Assembly (NCBI RefSeq): GCF_037992945.1
Contig: NZ_CP150304.1
Coordinates: forward strand, 1,615,501-1,679,500
Source: Peribacillus sp. FSL E2-0218
GTDB lineage: Bacteria > Bacillota > Bacilli > Bacillales > DSM-1321
Length of the DNA stretch: 64,000 bases
Direction of reading: 5' to 3'
Below, piece by piece: positions 53,838 through 62,259 of the stretch. The position numbers and the translations under genes are program-made. The notes beneath the pieces were generated by a model. The model was not told the DNA's origin. It did no database searches and saw only the letters and a list, made by a program, of their open reading frames with translations. Every line of letters begins with the position of its first letter. The stretch's first letter is position 1.

Positions 53838-54485
53838 ATGGTTAAAATTGCACCTTCGATTTTATCAGCAGACTTTGCAAAATTGGGAGAAGAAATCCTT
53901 GATGTGGAAAGAGGCGGGGCGGATTTTATTCATGTGGATGTCATGGATGGGCAGTTCGTTCCGAATATTACCATCGGACCGTTAATAGTGGAAGCCATTC
54001 GGCCTGTGACTAAACTGCCGCTAGACGTTCATCTTATGATCGAACAACCGGACCGTTATATCGAGGCGTTCGCAAAAGCTGGAGCCGACTATATAACGGT
54101 GCATGCAGAGGCCTGTACGCATCTGCACCGAACGATCCAGTTAATTAAATCATTCGGCCTCAAGGCAGGGGTGGTGCTTAATCCAGCCACGCCAGCGTCC
54201 TTGCTCCAACCTATAATCGAAGATATTGATATGGTGCTGTTGATGACGGTTAACCCAGGCTTCGGCGGGCAAAAGTTCATCACATCCGTATTGCCAAAAA
54301 TCGCTGAAGTTAAGGCGATGGCGGACAACCATAATCAGGATCTGGAGATAGAGATTGATGGCGGAGTCAATGAAGAAACGGCGAAACTATGTATTGAACA
54401 AGGGGCGACGGTCCTTGTGGCCGGGTCAGCAATATATAATCAGGCAGATCGCCGTGCAGCGATTCAAAGAATTCGGGGAAATTGA
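53838..54485 (+). CDS. rpe: Ribulose-phosphate 3-epimerase
   Basis: Rpe interconverts ribulose 5-phosphate and xylulose 5-phosphate in the pentose phosphate pathway. The 215-residue TIM-barrel protein has IAPSILSADFAKLGEE, DFIHVDVMDGQFVPN, VHLMIEQP, LLMTVNPGFGGQKF and IEIDGGVNEET with the catalytic aspartates. The ATG at 53838 is one base after the rsgA stop; a longer frame from 53781 is not conserved. A terminator follows. Confidence 0.96.
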   Translation: MVKIAPSILSADFAKLGEEILDVERGGADFIHVDVMDGQFVPNITIGPLIVEAIRPVTKLPLDVHLMIEQPDRYIEAFAKAGADYITVHAEACTHLHRTIQLIKSFGLKAGVVLNPATPASLLQPIIEDIDMVLLMTVNPGFGGQKFITSVLPKIAEVKAMADNHNQDLEIEIDGGVNEETAKLCIEQGATVLVAGSAIYNQADRRAAIQRIRGN

Positions 54486-54488
54486 TAT

Positions 54489-54533
54489 AAAGCCGACATT
54501 ATCGTATACATAGGATAATGATCGGCTTTTTTT
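54489..54533 (+). terminator. Intrinsic terminator after rpe
   Basis: AAAGCCGA/TCGGCTTT (54489-54496 and 54522-54529) continues past a one-base bulge into CATTATC/GATAATG, with a 10-nt loop and seven T residues. Confidence 0.85.
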
Positions 54534-54554
54534 AACAGTGTCACAAAGAAATCT

Positions 54555-54570
54555 CGTATATGCATATACG
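54555..54570. repeat. Perfect 16-bp palindrome upstream of thiN
   Basis: CGTATATGCATATACG reads the same on both strands. It lies between the rpe terminator and the thiN start and could be an operator, but I cannot name a protein for it. Confidence 0.6.
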
Positions 54571-54589
54571 TGTAAAAAGGATGATGATC

Positions 54590-55243
54590 ATGATCATTAG
54601 TATAATGGCGGGCGGTCCAGAATCGCTATGGCCTGATTTGGCAAGGTATAAGGTAATGACGGATCTTTGGATCGGGGTTGATAGAGGAGTGTGGGCCTTG
54701 CTTGAAAATGGGATCGACCCTAAATGCGCCTTCGGGGATTTTGACTCGGTTTCGCAAGACGAATACAAGGTAATTGCACAAAGGCTTCAGCAAGTGAATT
54801 TATATTCTTCGGAAAAGGATGAAACGGATCTGGAAATCGCTTTTCATTGGGCGATAGATCAAAAACCGAGTGAAATTCACATCCTTGGGGCCACTGGGGG
54901 GAGAATGGATCATTTTCTTGGCAATATCCAGCTGCTCCAAAAGGAAAGCATCCTTCCCATTCATGCCGATATTGATATATACATAGTCGATCGACAAAAC
55001 ATTTTCACCGTCAAGACAGCAGGCTCTTATGAGGTAACTGCTTTGAAGGATAAGAAGTACGTATCATTCCTGCCAGTCACAACGGCAGTCACTGGCATCA
55101 CCCTGACAGGCTTCAAATACCCGCTGAGCGATCGCAGCTTGGAGATAGGTTCGACACTCTGCATCAGCAATGAACTAATTTCCGAATCTGGGAATGTTTC
55201 ATTTAAGGAGGGCATATTAATGATGGTAAGAAGCAGAGATTAA
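54590..55243 (+). CDS. thiN: Thiamine pyrophosphokinase
   Basis: ThiN converts thiamine to thiamine diphosphate using ATP. The 217-residue product has SIMAGGPESLWPDL, GVDRGVWALLENGIDP, the acidic motif FGDFDSVS, KDETDLEIAFHWA and LGATGGRMDHFLGNI. Four ATGs cluster at 54560-54590; the one at 54590 gives the usual N-terminus and sits at the right distance from AAAAGG at 54575-54580. The gene may be expressed separately, since a terminator and a palindrome separate it from rpe. Confidence 0.93.
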   Translation: MIISIMAGGPESLWPDLARYKVMTDLWIGVDRGVWALLENGIDPKCAFGDFDSVSQDEYKVIAQRLQQVNLYSSEKDETDLEIAFHWAIDQKPSEIHILGATGGRMDHFLGNIQLLQKESILPIHADIDIYIVDRQNIFTVKTAGSYEVTALKDKKYVSFLPVTTAVTGITLTGFKYPLSDRSLEIGSTLCISNELISESGNVSFKEGILMMVRSRD

Positions 55244-55264
55244 AATTCATGCTTAAAGCAGATT

Positions 55265-55291
55265 CGGATATAATTACAAATCCTATATCCG
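55265..55291 (+). repeat. Inverted repeat after thiN
   Basis: CGGATATA (55265-55272) and TATATCCG (55284-55291), an 8-bp perfect stem with an 11-nt loop. No clear T run follows, so it is only a weak terminator candidate. Confidence 0.5.
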
Positions 55292-55363
55292 CTTAAAAGC
55301 TTATGTTGTAATAGAAAAATTCCACTTCATCTTAATTCGTGGGATGCAAAGAGGAGGGGCATG

Positions 55364-55444
55364 ATGAAATTTTATACAATAAAATTGCCAAAAGTTCTGG
55401 GTAGTTTGGTAAGGGCTATGCTCGGAGCGTTTAAAAAGGGCTGA
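55364..55444 (+). CDS. spoVM: Stage V sporulation protein M
   Basis: SpoVM is a 26-residue amphipathic helix that inserts into the curved forespore membrane and anchors SpoIVA, the base layer of the spore coat; it also inhibits FtsH. The product, MKFYTIKLPKVLGSLVRAML followed by GAFKKG, is the same length as in B. subtilis and keeps Pro9, which is important for localisation. Differences from B. subtilis as I recall it are V11, S14, L15, A22 and the last residues. GAGGAGGGG lies before the ATG pair at 55361/55364. Expression by sigma-E is expected, but I could not place the promoter. Confidence 0.95.
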   Translation: MKFYTIKLPKVLGSLVRAMLGAFKKG

Positions 55445-55459
55445 TACTTATTCTACATG

Positions 55460-55491
55460 ACACCTCTCGGATTTCCGGAGGTGTTATTTTT
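55460..55491 (+). terminator. Intrinsic terminator after spoVM
   Basis: ACACCTC (55460-55466) and GAGGTGT (55478-55484) with an inner CGG/CCG and a TATTTTT tail. Confidence 0.8.
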
Positions 55492-55613
55492 CGTGAATCC
55501 AGGGTTACCGAATGTGTGGCCATCCATTAATGGGAGATGATTTTCTAGATGCGGATATAAAAAAGTCTACGAAGCTATCAACCATCCCCATTAAATTGTC
55601 AGCCATTTCAAGT

Positions 55614-55640
55614 AAAAAGGCATCCTTAGAGGATGCCGTA
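55614..55640 (-). terminator. Intrinsic terminator after rpmB (minus strand)
   Basis: On the minus strand a 7-bp stem GGCATCC/GGATGCC (55637-55631 and 55625-55619) with a 5-nt loop is followed by five T residues (55618-55614). Confidence 0.85.
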
Positions 55641-55643
55641 ACA

Positions 55644-55832
55644 TTATACGCGTTCTACTTTGCCCGATTTAAGAGCTCTTGCAGAAACGTATACACGTTT
55701 AGGTTTACCGTCAACTAAAATACGCACTTTTTGAAGGTTAGCGCCCCATGTACGCTTGCTAGCGTTCATTGCGTGAGAGCGGCTGTTACCAGAACGAGTT
55801 CTTCTTCCAGTGATTACACATTTACGTGCCAT
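55644..55832 (-). CDS. rpmB: 50S ribosomal protein L28 (bL28)
   Basis: bL28 is a small rRNA-binding protein of the large subunit. The 62-residue product has ARKCVITGRRTRSGNSRSHA, NASKRTWGANLQKVRI and a C-terminal KSGKVERV. The first ATG at 55838 is two codons upstream; ATG 55832 follows TAGGAGGG on the minus strand and gives the usual MARKC start. Cys4 is present but the other zinc-site cysteines are not, so this is a zinc-independent form. It lies alone on the minus strand between spoVM and yloU, as in B. subtilis. Confidence 0.97.
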   Translation of the reverse strand: MARKCVITGRRTRSGNSRSHAMNASKRTWGANLQKVRILVDGKPKRVYVSARALKSGKVERV

Positions 55833-56085
55833 GTTCAATTCCCTCCTAACTACACCAAGCTTAAGTTTTCACAGTCATCTTAAGTCTTTGTAAAATACTT
55901 TAATAATTTATCATACCTACCGTGAGAATGCAATACTTCAGTTAATTACTTTCAAGAAAAATACCTTGACATACAAACTGGAAAATTGAATTATATTAAG
56001 TACCGTAAGACAATTACTTTTAAAACCTCAGACATTATAGTAAAATGTCTTTAGTTGACTTGATTTTTTGGGAGGGAAAAGAGAA

Positions 56086-56448
56086 ATGTCTATTGAATTA
56101 CAAACGAAATATGGACAAATTGATATCTCTAATGATGTTATCGCAACCGTAGCAGGCGGAGCAGCAGTGGATTGCTACGGAATTATAGGAATGGCTTCCA
56201 AAAAACAATTTAAAGATGGCATTGCTGAAATTTTAAGAAAAGAAAACTTTACTAAGGGTGTAATTGTCCGTCAAGAAGAGGAAGAAGTTCATATCGATAT
56301 GTATATCATCGTAAGCTATGGAACGAAAATCTCGGAAGTTGCGCATAATGTGCAATCGAAGGTAAAGTACACTCTGAACAAAACTGTAGGATTAGCGGTT
56401 GATTCCGTAAACATTTTTGTCCAGGGAGTTCGTGTGACGAACCCTTAA
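56086..56448 (+). CDS. yloU: Asp23/Gls24 family envelope stress protein YloU
   Basis: A 120-residue protein of the Asp23/Gls24 (DUF322) family (DVIATVAGGAAVDCYGIIGM, VHIDMYIIVSYGTKISEVA, VDSVNIFVQGVRV). In Firmicutes it is encoded next to the fatty acid kinase fakA and seems to belong to envelope or lipid homeostasis; the exact role is unknown. ATG 56086 follows GGGAGGG; fakA begins 18 bases after the stop. Confidence 0.93.
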   Translation: MSIELQTKYGQIDISNDVIATVAGGAAVDCYGIIGMASKKQFKDGIAEILRKENFTKGVIVRQEEEEVHIDMYIIVSYGTKISEVAHNVQSKVKYTLNKTVGLAVDSVNIFVQGVRVTNP

Positions 56449-56466
56449 GTATAGGAGGAAAGTTTA

Positions 56467-58137
56467 GTGTCAATTACAAGTTTAAATGGAAAGCGCTTTG
56501 CAGAAATGATCATTCAAGGTGCCAATCATTTAGCGGCCAATGCCCAAATGGTTGATGCGTTGAATGTTTTCCCTGTCCCAGATGGAGATACCGGGACGAA
56601 TATGAATTTATCGATGACTTCCGGAGCGAAGGAAGTGCAAAATAACGTCCAGGAACACATCGGAAAAGTGGGCACATCCCTTTCGAGAGGACTGCTGATG
56701 GGCGCTCGCGGCAATTCTGGTGTTATCCTTTCACAGTTGTTCCGCGGCTTTGCAAAAGCGATTGAACATAAATCGGAAATCAATAGTGAAGAATTCGCAC
56801 AAGCTTTCGAAGCAGGCGTGCAAACAGCTTATAAGGCTGTAATGAAACCTGTCGAAGGAACCATTTTAACGGTTGCCAAAGATGCAGCCAAGCAAGCGGT
56901 TACATCTGCCGCCAGGCACCAAGACCTCATTCAGGTTATGGAAGAGATCGTAATCGAGGCCAATGCCTCACTGAAACGCACACCGGATCTGCTTCCGGTC
57001 TTGAAAGAGGTGGGAGTCGTCGACAGCGGCGGACAAGGCTTGGTGTTCGTATATGAAGGCTTCCTGGCCGAGCTGAAAGGTGAAGCCCTTCCAGCCCGTT
57101 CCGAACATGGCCCTAGCATGGATGACATGGTCAGTGCCGAGCATCACATGAACGTCCAAGGGCATATGAACACGGAAGATATCGTGTTTGGTTACTGCAC
57201 GGAATTCATGGTCCGGTTAGAAAGTGACAAGCTGGCTAATAAATCATTTGATGAGGAAAAATTCCGAAATGATTTAAGTGAATACGGAGATTCATTATTA
57301 GTCATTTCAGATGATGAAGTTGTCAAAGTACATATTCATTCTGAACAGCCTGGAGAATGTCTTAATTATGGACAGCGATACGGTAGCTTAATCAAAATGA
57401 AAATCGATAATATGCGCGAACAGCATACTGCGATCGTGGGTGAAACGCAGACTCCGCTTCAAACGAAACCGGCAACGAAAGATAAATACGGAGTCGTGTC
57501 CGTTGCGATGGGTGCAGGAATCAGTGAATTGTTCAAAAGCATCGGCGCCAAGTCCGTCATCGAGGGCGGTCAGACGATGAATCCTAGCACGGAAGATATC
57601 GTTAAAGCGGTCGAAGAGGCAAATGCCGAGCATGTCATCATCTTGCCTAACAATAAAAATATCATTATGGCTGCCAACCAAGCAGCAGATGTCCTTGGAG
57701 ATCATGTGACGGTCGTCCCGACGAAGACGGTACCACAGGGAATGGCTGCCTTGTTGGCATTCAATCCAACACTTGATGCTGCCGAGAATACACAAGCGAT
57801 GAGCGAAGCCCTTTCGCATGTGAAAACCGGCCAGGTCACTTTTGCCGTACGTGATACCAATATTGATGGTCTAGCCATTGAGACGGGGGATTTCATGGGA
57901 ATAGCTGAAGGAACCATCAAAGTGAAGGATAAAGACAAGACGCAAGCGGCAAAAGAACTTCTTACTGAAATGATTGACGAGGATGCCGAGATCCTGACGA
58001 TATTATATGGAGAAGATGCCAATGCAGAAGAAGTCGAAAATCTTGTTGCATTCTGTAAGGAGAATTTCGAAGACGTTGAAGTTGAAGTCCATAATGGCAA
58101 ACAACCTTTATATTCTTTCATTTTTTCAATTGAATAA
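56467..58137 (+). CDS. fakA: Fatty acid kinase catalytic subunit FakA (DAK2 domain, YloV)
   Basis: FakA phosphorylates fatty acids held by FakB (DegV-type) proteins, so exogenous or recycled fatty acids can enter phospholipid synthesis through PlsX/PlsY; plsX lies 4.7 kb downstream. The 556-residue product has an N-terminal DAK2 kinase domain (NVFPVPDGDTGTNMNLSM with metal-binding aspartates, GARGNSGVILSQLFRGFA, DSGGQGLVFVYEGFL), a middle domain and a C-terminal domain. The start is GTG 56467 after AGGAGG. A terminator follows. Confidence 0.94.
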   Translation: MSITSLNGKRFAEMIIQGANHLAANAQMVDALNVFPVPDGDTGTNMNLSMTSGAKEVQNNVQEHIGKVGTSLSRGLLMGARGNSGVILSQLFRGFAKAIEHKSEINSEEFAQAFEAGVQTAYKAVMKPVEGTILTVAKDAAKQAVTSAARHQDLIQVMEEIVIEANASLKRTPDLLPVLKEVGVVDSGGQGLVFVYEGFLAELKGEALPARSEHGPSMDDMVSAEHHMNVQGHMNTEDIVFGYCTEFMVRLESDKLANKSFDEEKFRNDLSEYGDSLLVISDDEVVKVHIHSEQPGECLNYGQRYGSLIKMKIDNMREQHTAIVGETQTPLQTKPATKDKYGVVSVAMGAGISELFKSIGAKSVIEGGQTMNPSTEDIVKAVEEANAEHVIILPNNKNIIMAANQAADVLGDHVTVVPTKTVPQGMAALLAFNPTLDAAENTQAMSEALSHVKTGQVTFAVRDTNIDGLAIETGDFMGIAEGTIKVKDKDKTQAAKELLTEMIDEDAEILTILYGEDANAEEVENLVAFCKENFEDVEVEVHNGKQPLYSFIFSIE

Positions 58138-58205
58138 GTAACCTTTCATGAAGCTAAAGCATGTTCCGTTTCTTTCTTAGGATCATGAACGAATAAAAGG
58201 CAAGA

Positions 58206-58246
58206 AACTGCATAAGTCATTAGGCTATGCAGTTTTATTTTTTTTT
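58206..58246 (+). terminator. Intrinsic terminator after fakA
   Basis: AACTGCATA (58206-58214) and TATGCAGTT (58226-58234), 9 bp, with an 11-nt loop and a long T run. Confidence 0.88.
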
Positions 58247-58249
58247 GCT

Positions 58250-58345
58250 GCTATTCGCTTATCCAGAGGGCGGGCTGCCTTATCGGCAAGAACGCTTGTT
58301 CAGTCTCAACTGTCCCCTGCCCGCTCAGGAGTCTCGCAATCAACC
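58250..58345 (-). repeat. Degenerate Bacillaceae interspersed repeat, copy B (inverted)
   Basis: On the minus strand this carries GCGAGACT near its start and CCGCCCTCTGGATAAG near its end (plus strand 58258-58273), as copy A at 21706-21840 does on the plus strand. The interior differs. It fills most of the gap between the fakA terminator and sdaAB; I see no gene there. Confidence 0.6.
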
Positions 58346-58505
58346 TTAACTAGTGTCGGTTAAAAAACAGCACTCTTTAGGAAAAGAGCCAATTTTTTGA
58401 TGAACGGTATGAACGGCCTGAATGGAATTACGGCGAATTTGACGTTATTATTAATCTAACACCCAGCCTTTCCCTTGATTTCAATAGCTGAAGGAGGAGC
58501 AATGC

Positions 58506-59168
58506 ATGAAATTCAGAAGTGTATTCGATATAATAGGTCCTGTTATGATTGGCCCCTCTAGTTCCCATACTGCCGGAGCGGCAAGAATTGGGAGGGTGGC
58601 CAGGAACTTATTCAACCGTGAACCGAAATGGGCACATATTTCTTTTTATGGATCGTTCGCTAAAACCTACAAAGGACATGGAACGGATGTAGCCATCGTA
58701 GGAGGTTTACTTGATTTTGATACATTCGATGAGAGAATTAAGGAATCGTTGGAAATAGCACGTAAAAAGAAAATTAAAATTGCTTTCCGGGAAGAAGAAG
58801 CAGTCCCTGAACATCCCAATACAGCAAAAATAACGGTGGGGGATGAGGATGGGGAACTTGAACTCGTCGGAATATCGATTGGCGGGGGGAAAATTGAAAT
58901 TGTCGAATTGAATGGGTTTAAGTTGAGGCTTTCGGGCCACAACCCTGCCATACTGGTCGTGCATGATGACAGATTCGGGGCCATTGCCAGTGTTTCTAAC
59001 ATTTTGGCTAAGCATCGAATCAATATTGGCCAGATGGAAGTTTCCCGTAAAGAAAAAGGCAAGATGGCGCTGATGACGATTGAAGTGGACCAAAACCTTG
59101 AGGATCAAGTCATTGCTGAAATTACGGCACTCCCCAACATCACTCAGGTAGCGAGGATTGTTGATTGA
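58506..59168 (+). CDS. sdaAB: L-serine dehydratase beta subunit
   Basis: SdaAB and SdaAA form the iron-sulfur L-serine deaminase that makes pyruvate and ammonia. The 220-residue beta subunit (equal to B. subtilis) has SVFDIIGPVMIGPSSSHTAG and KTYKGHGTDVA, and a C-terminal ACT domain (AILVVHDDRFGAIASVSNIL) that binds serine. AAGGAGGAG precedes ATG 58506. sdaAA follows after 42 bases. Confidence 0.96.
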   Translation: MKFRSVFDIIGPVMIGPSSSHTAGAARIGRVARNLFNREPKWAHISFYGSFAKTYKGHGTDVAIVGGLLDFDTFDERIKESLEIARKKKIKIAFREEEAVPEHPNTAKITVGDEDGELELVGISIGGGKIEIVELNGFKLRLSGHNPAILVVHDDRFGAIASVSNILAKHRINIGQMEVSRKEKGKMALMTIEVDQNLEDQVIAEITALPNITQVARIVD

Positions 59169-59210
59169 TAAGGAAATCGATTCGTTCCCACATAGGAAGG
59201 AGAAGATACC

Positions 59211-60095
59211 ATGTTTCGAAATGTTGCGGAATTGATAGAATTAGCTGAATCAAAACAGAAAAAAATATCAAATTTGATGATAGAACAGGAAATGGAAGTG
59301 ACGGGCAGGACACGTGAACAAATCATCCACCAGATGGGGGTCAATCTGGATGTGATGGAACAGGCTGTTGAAAAGGGCCTCCAAGGTGTCCGGTCCGTTT
59401 CCGGCCTTACAGGCGGTGATGCAGTCCTGCTTCAGGATTATATTAATTCCGGGAATTCCCTATCCGGTGAATTGTTGTTGGATGCGGTCAGCAAGGCCGT
59501 GGCCACAAACGAAGTGAACGCGGCCATGGGAACCATTTGTGCGACCCCCACTGCCGGATCGGCCGGGGTGGTGCCAGGAACCCTTTTTGCGTTGCAAAAC
59601 AAACTAAAACCGAATCGGGAACAAAAAATCGAGTTCTTATTCACGGCAGGTGCCTTTGGCTTTGTTGTTGCGAACAATGCTTCAATTTCCGGGGCAGCGG
59701 GTGGCTGTCAGGCAGAGGTTGGTTCCGCTTCGGGAATGGCAGCGGCTGCAATTGTTGAAATGGCAGGGGGAACACCTGCGCAAAGCGCTGAAGCTATGGC
59801 GATTACGCTAAAGAACATGCTTGGTCTTGTATGTGACCCGGTTGCCGGGCTTGTGGAGGTACCTTGTGTGAAACGGAATGCGATGGGGGCGGCCAATGCA
59901 ATGGTTGCCGCTGATATGGCGTTGGCGGGGATTACAAGCCGTATACCATGTGATGAAGTGATTGATGCGATGTACAAGATCGGGCAGACGATGCCATCGG
60001 CTCTTAGGGAAACTGCACAAGGAGGATTAGCGGCTACACCGACTGGACGGGAGTTGGAAGCGAAGATTTTTGGCTTGCCGCTTAACAAAAAGTGA
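59211..60095 (+). CDS. sdaAA: L-serine dehydratase alpha subunit
   Basis: The 294-residue alpha subunit carries the catalytic [4Fe-4S] centre. Motifs: MGTICATPTAGSAGVVPGTL with a cluster cysteine, GGCQAEVGSASGMAA, LGLVCDPVAGLVEVPC and RIPCDEVIDAM. The ATG follows AAGGAGA. The stop overlaps the recG GTG by four bases. Confidence 0.96.
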   Translation: MFRNVAELIELAESKQKKISNLMIEQEMEVTGRTREQIIHQMGVNLDVMEQAVEKGLQGVRSVSGLTGGDAVLLQDYINSGNSLSGELLLDAVSKAVATNEVNAAMGTICATPTAGSAGVVPGTLFALQNKLKPNREQKIEFLFTAGAFGFVVANNASISGAAGGCQAEVGSASGMAAAAIVEMAGGTPAQSAEAMAITLKNMLGLVCDPVAGLVEVPCVKRNAMGAANAMVAADMALAGITSRIPCDEVIDAMYKIGQTMPSALRETAQGGLAATPTGRELEAKIFGLPLNKK

Positions 60096-62143
60096 CCTCC
60101 GCCATTTTTGAGCCGATAACGGCAGTGAAAGGGATCGGGAGCGAAACGGCGGCAGCCCTGGAGGAAATGGAGATCCATACCGTCAAGAATCTCCTTGAAC
60201 ATCTTCCATATCGTTATGAAGATTACCGTTTGAGGGACTTGGAAACGGTAGAACATGACGAGCGCGTCACCGTAGAAGGAAAGATTCATACCGTGCCCAC
60301 ATTAGGGTACTTTGGAAAGAAAAAATCGAGGCTGACGATTAAATTATTGACCGGGAGATATTTAATAAATGTCATATTTTTCAACCAGCCATATTTGAAA
60401 CCGAAACTTGCGATAGGGGAAACCATAACGGTAACTGGAAAATGGGATCGTCATCGCCAAACCATTACAGGCTCAGAGTGCCTTATTGGCAATCACAGTC
60501 GGGAGAAAGAATTTGAACCGGTTTATTCCGTGAAGGGCAGCATTACGGTTAAAGGTTTGCGCCGCTTTATCTCCAATGCTTTTACCCAGTATGGGTCCAT
60601 GATTGAAGAGAATTTGCCTCCGCAATTGTTGGCGACATACAAATTGATGCCGCGTAAGGATGCTCTTCGCATGATGCATTTTCCTATATCCGCTGATGAT
60701 ATCAAGAAAGCGCGGCGCCGATTTGTGTATGAGGAATTTTTATTGTTTCAATTGAAAATGCAGGCATTGCGTAAAGTGCAGCGGGAGCAATCAAAAGGAA
60801 TCGGTCAGGAATTTGACATCAAGTCGGTGGAAGCCTTCATAGAAACGCTTCCTTTTCCATTAACACATGCTCAAAACCGTGTTGTCGATGAAATCTTGAA
60901 TGACATGAAATCCCCTTATCGGATGAATCGCCTTCTTCAAGGCGATGTTGGATCAGGAAAAACGGTTGTGGCTGCGATCTGCCTGAAGGCGGCGATTACA
61001 GCGGGTTTCCAAGGCGCCCTTATGGTCCCGACCGAAATCCTGGCTGAGCAGCATACGCAATCATTGAAAGCGATGCTTGAACCGACCGGAGTGAAAGTAG
61101 CGTTATTGACCAGTTCGGTGAAGGGCAAAAAACGCCGGGAGCTATTACAAATGCTGGAATCCGGGGAGATCGACCTTTTGATCGGAACGCATGCTTTGAT
61201 TCAGGATGAGGTGAATTTTCAAAACCTCGGTCTTGTCATAACAGATGAACAACATCGTTTTGGGGTGGAGCAGCGTCGGATCCTCCGTGAAAAAGGTGCG
61301 AATCCAGATGTTCTATTCATGACGGCAACACCGATTCCGCGTACGCTCGCGATTACCGTTTTTGGCGAAATGGATGTCTCGACGATAGATGAAATGCCGG
61401 CTGGGCGCAAGGCGATTGAAACGTATTGGGCAAAACATCAAATGCTTGACCGGATATTGACTTTTGTTGAAAAGGAACTTAAAAAAGGACGGCAGGCCTA
61501 CGTCATCTGTCCATTGATCGAGGAATCGGAAAAGCTTGATTCTTTGCAAAATGTTCTGGATGTCCATGCCATGCTGACACAATACTTTGCCAATCGCTAT
61601 AAAGTGGGGCTCATGCATGGACGCCTTCCCGCGGATGAAAAAGACGAGGTCATGCAGCAGTTCAGCGTAAATGCTGCGCAAATCCTCGTCTCTACGACCG
61701 TTGTCGAGGTAGGAGTCAATGTTCCAAATGCAACGGTAATGGTCATCTATGATGCAGAACGTTTTGGACTTTCACAGCTGCATCAGCTGCGGGGAAGGGT
61801 TGGGCGGGGAAGTGATCAGTCCTTTTGCATCCTCCTGGCAGATCCGAAAACGGAGGTCGGAAAAGAACGGATGAAAATCATGACAGAAACAAATGATGGC
61901 TTTGTCCTCTCCGAGAAAGATTTGGAACTTCGTGGCCCAGGTGATTTCTTTGGCAAAAAGCAAAGCGGCCTTCCGGAGTTCAAAGTGGCTGACATGGTCC
62001 ACGATTACAGGACCTTGGAAGTGGCGCGCGAGGATGCCGCAAAACTGATTGCCTCCCAAAGCTTTTGGCATTCCCGGGAGTATGCACCGTTGCGTACCTA
62101 TTTAGAGGGGACAGGGGTATTTACGGGAGAAAAGCTGGACTGA
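60092..62143 (+). CDS. recG: ATP-dependent DNA helicase RecG
   Basis: RecG is a fork-reversing helicase that processes stalled forks and recombination intermediates. The 683-residue product has the N-terminal wedge and OB domain, Walker A GDVGSGKT at 284-291, the DEQH box ITDEQHRFGVEQR, TATPIPRTLA, the motif VSTTVVEVGVNVPNA, and QLRGRVGRG with the C-terminal TRG part (LRGPGDFFGKKQSGLPEF). The GTG start overlaps sdaAA. A terminator follows at 62162. Confidence 0.96.
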   Translation: MTSAIFEPITAVKGIGSETAAALEEMEIHTVKNLLEHLPYRYEDYRLRDLETVEHDERVTVEGKIHTVPTLGYFGKKKSRLTIKLLTGRYLINVIFFNQPYLKPKLAIGETITVTGKWDRHRQTITGSECLIGNHSREKEFEPVYSVKGSITVKGLRRFISNAFTQYGSMIEENLPPQLLATYKLMPRKDALRMMHFPISADDIKKARRRFVYEEFLLFQLKMQALRKVQREQSKGIGQEFDIKSVEAFIETLPFPLTHAQNRVVDEILNDMKSPYRMNRLLQGDVGSGKTVVAAICLKAAITAGFQGALMVPTEILAEQHTQSLKAMLEPTGVKVALLTSSVKGKKRRELLQMLESGEIDLLIGTHALIQDEVNFQNLGLVITDEQHRFGVEQRRILREKGANPDVLFMTATPIPRTLAITVFGEMDVSTIDEMPAGRKAIETYWAKHQMLDRILTFVEKELKKGRQAYVICPLIEESEKLDSLQNVLDVHAMLTQYFANRYKVGLMHGRLPADEKDEVMQQFSVNAAQILVSTTVVEVGVNVPNATVMVIYDAERFGLSQLHQLRGRVGRGSDQSFCILLADPKTEVGKERMKIMTETNDGFVLSEKDLELRGPGDFFGKKQSGLPEFKVADMVHDYRTLEVAREDAAKLIASQSFWHSREYAPLRTYLEGTGVFTGEKLD

Positions 62144-62161
62144 AATAATGAAAATCATTAG

Positions 62162-62202
62162 CAGATTGCGAGAATTTCCACATTATCTTGCAATCTGTTT
62201 TT
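62162..62202 (+). terminator. Intrinsic terminator after recG
   Basis: A 12-bp stem with one G-T pair (62162-62173 and 62186-62197), a 12-nt loop and five T residues. The right arm also contains the -35 of the fapR promoter. Confidence 0.85.
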
Positions 62203-62216
62203 AAAATATATATACT
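62188..62216 (+). promoter_or_regulatory. Sigma-A promoter of the fapR operon
   Basis: TTGCAA (62188-62193), a 17-nt spacer and TATACT (62211-62216). Confidence 0.75.
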
Positions 62217-62218
62217 AC

Positions 62219-62240
62219 TATTAGTACCTAGTCATAATAC
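62219..62240 (+). promoter_or_regulatory. FapR operator
   Basis: ATTAGTACCTAGTCATAAT (62220-62238) closely resembles the FapR site TTAGTACCTAGTCTTAAT-type known upstream of fapR in Bacillus. It covers the transcript start just after the -10, so binding of FapR would block its own operon; malonyl-CoA releases FapR. Confidence 0.8.
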
Positions 62241-62259
62241 TACGGATGGTGACCTTCAA

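Noticed and set aside
55512..55718. 68-codon plus-strand frame between spoVM and yloU
   Set aside because: No ribosome site; it runs through the rpmB terminator and into the antisense of rpmB.
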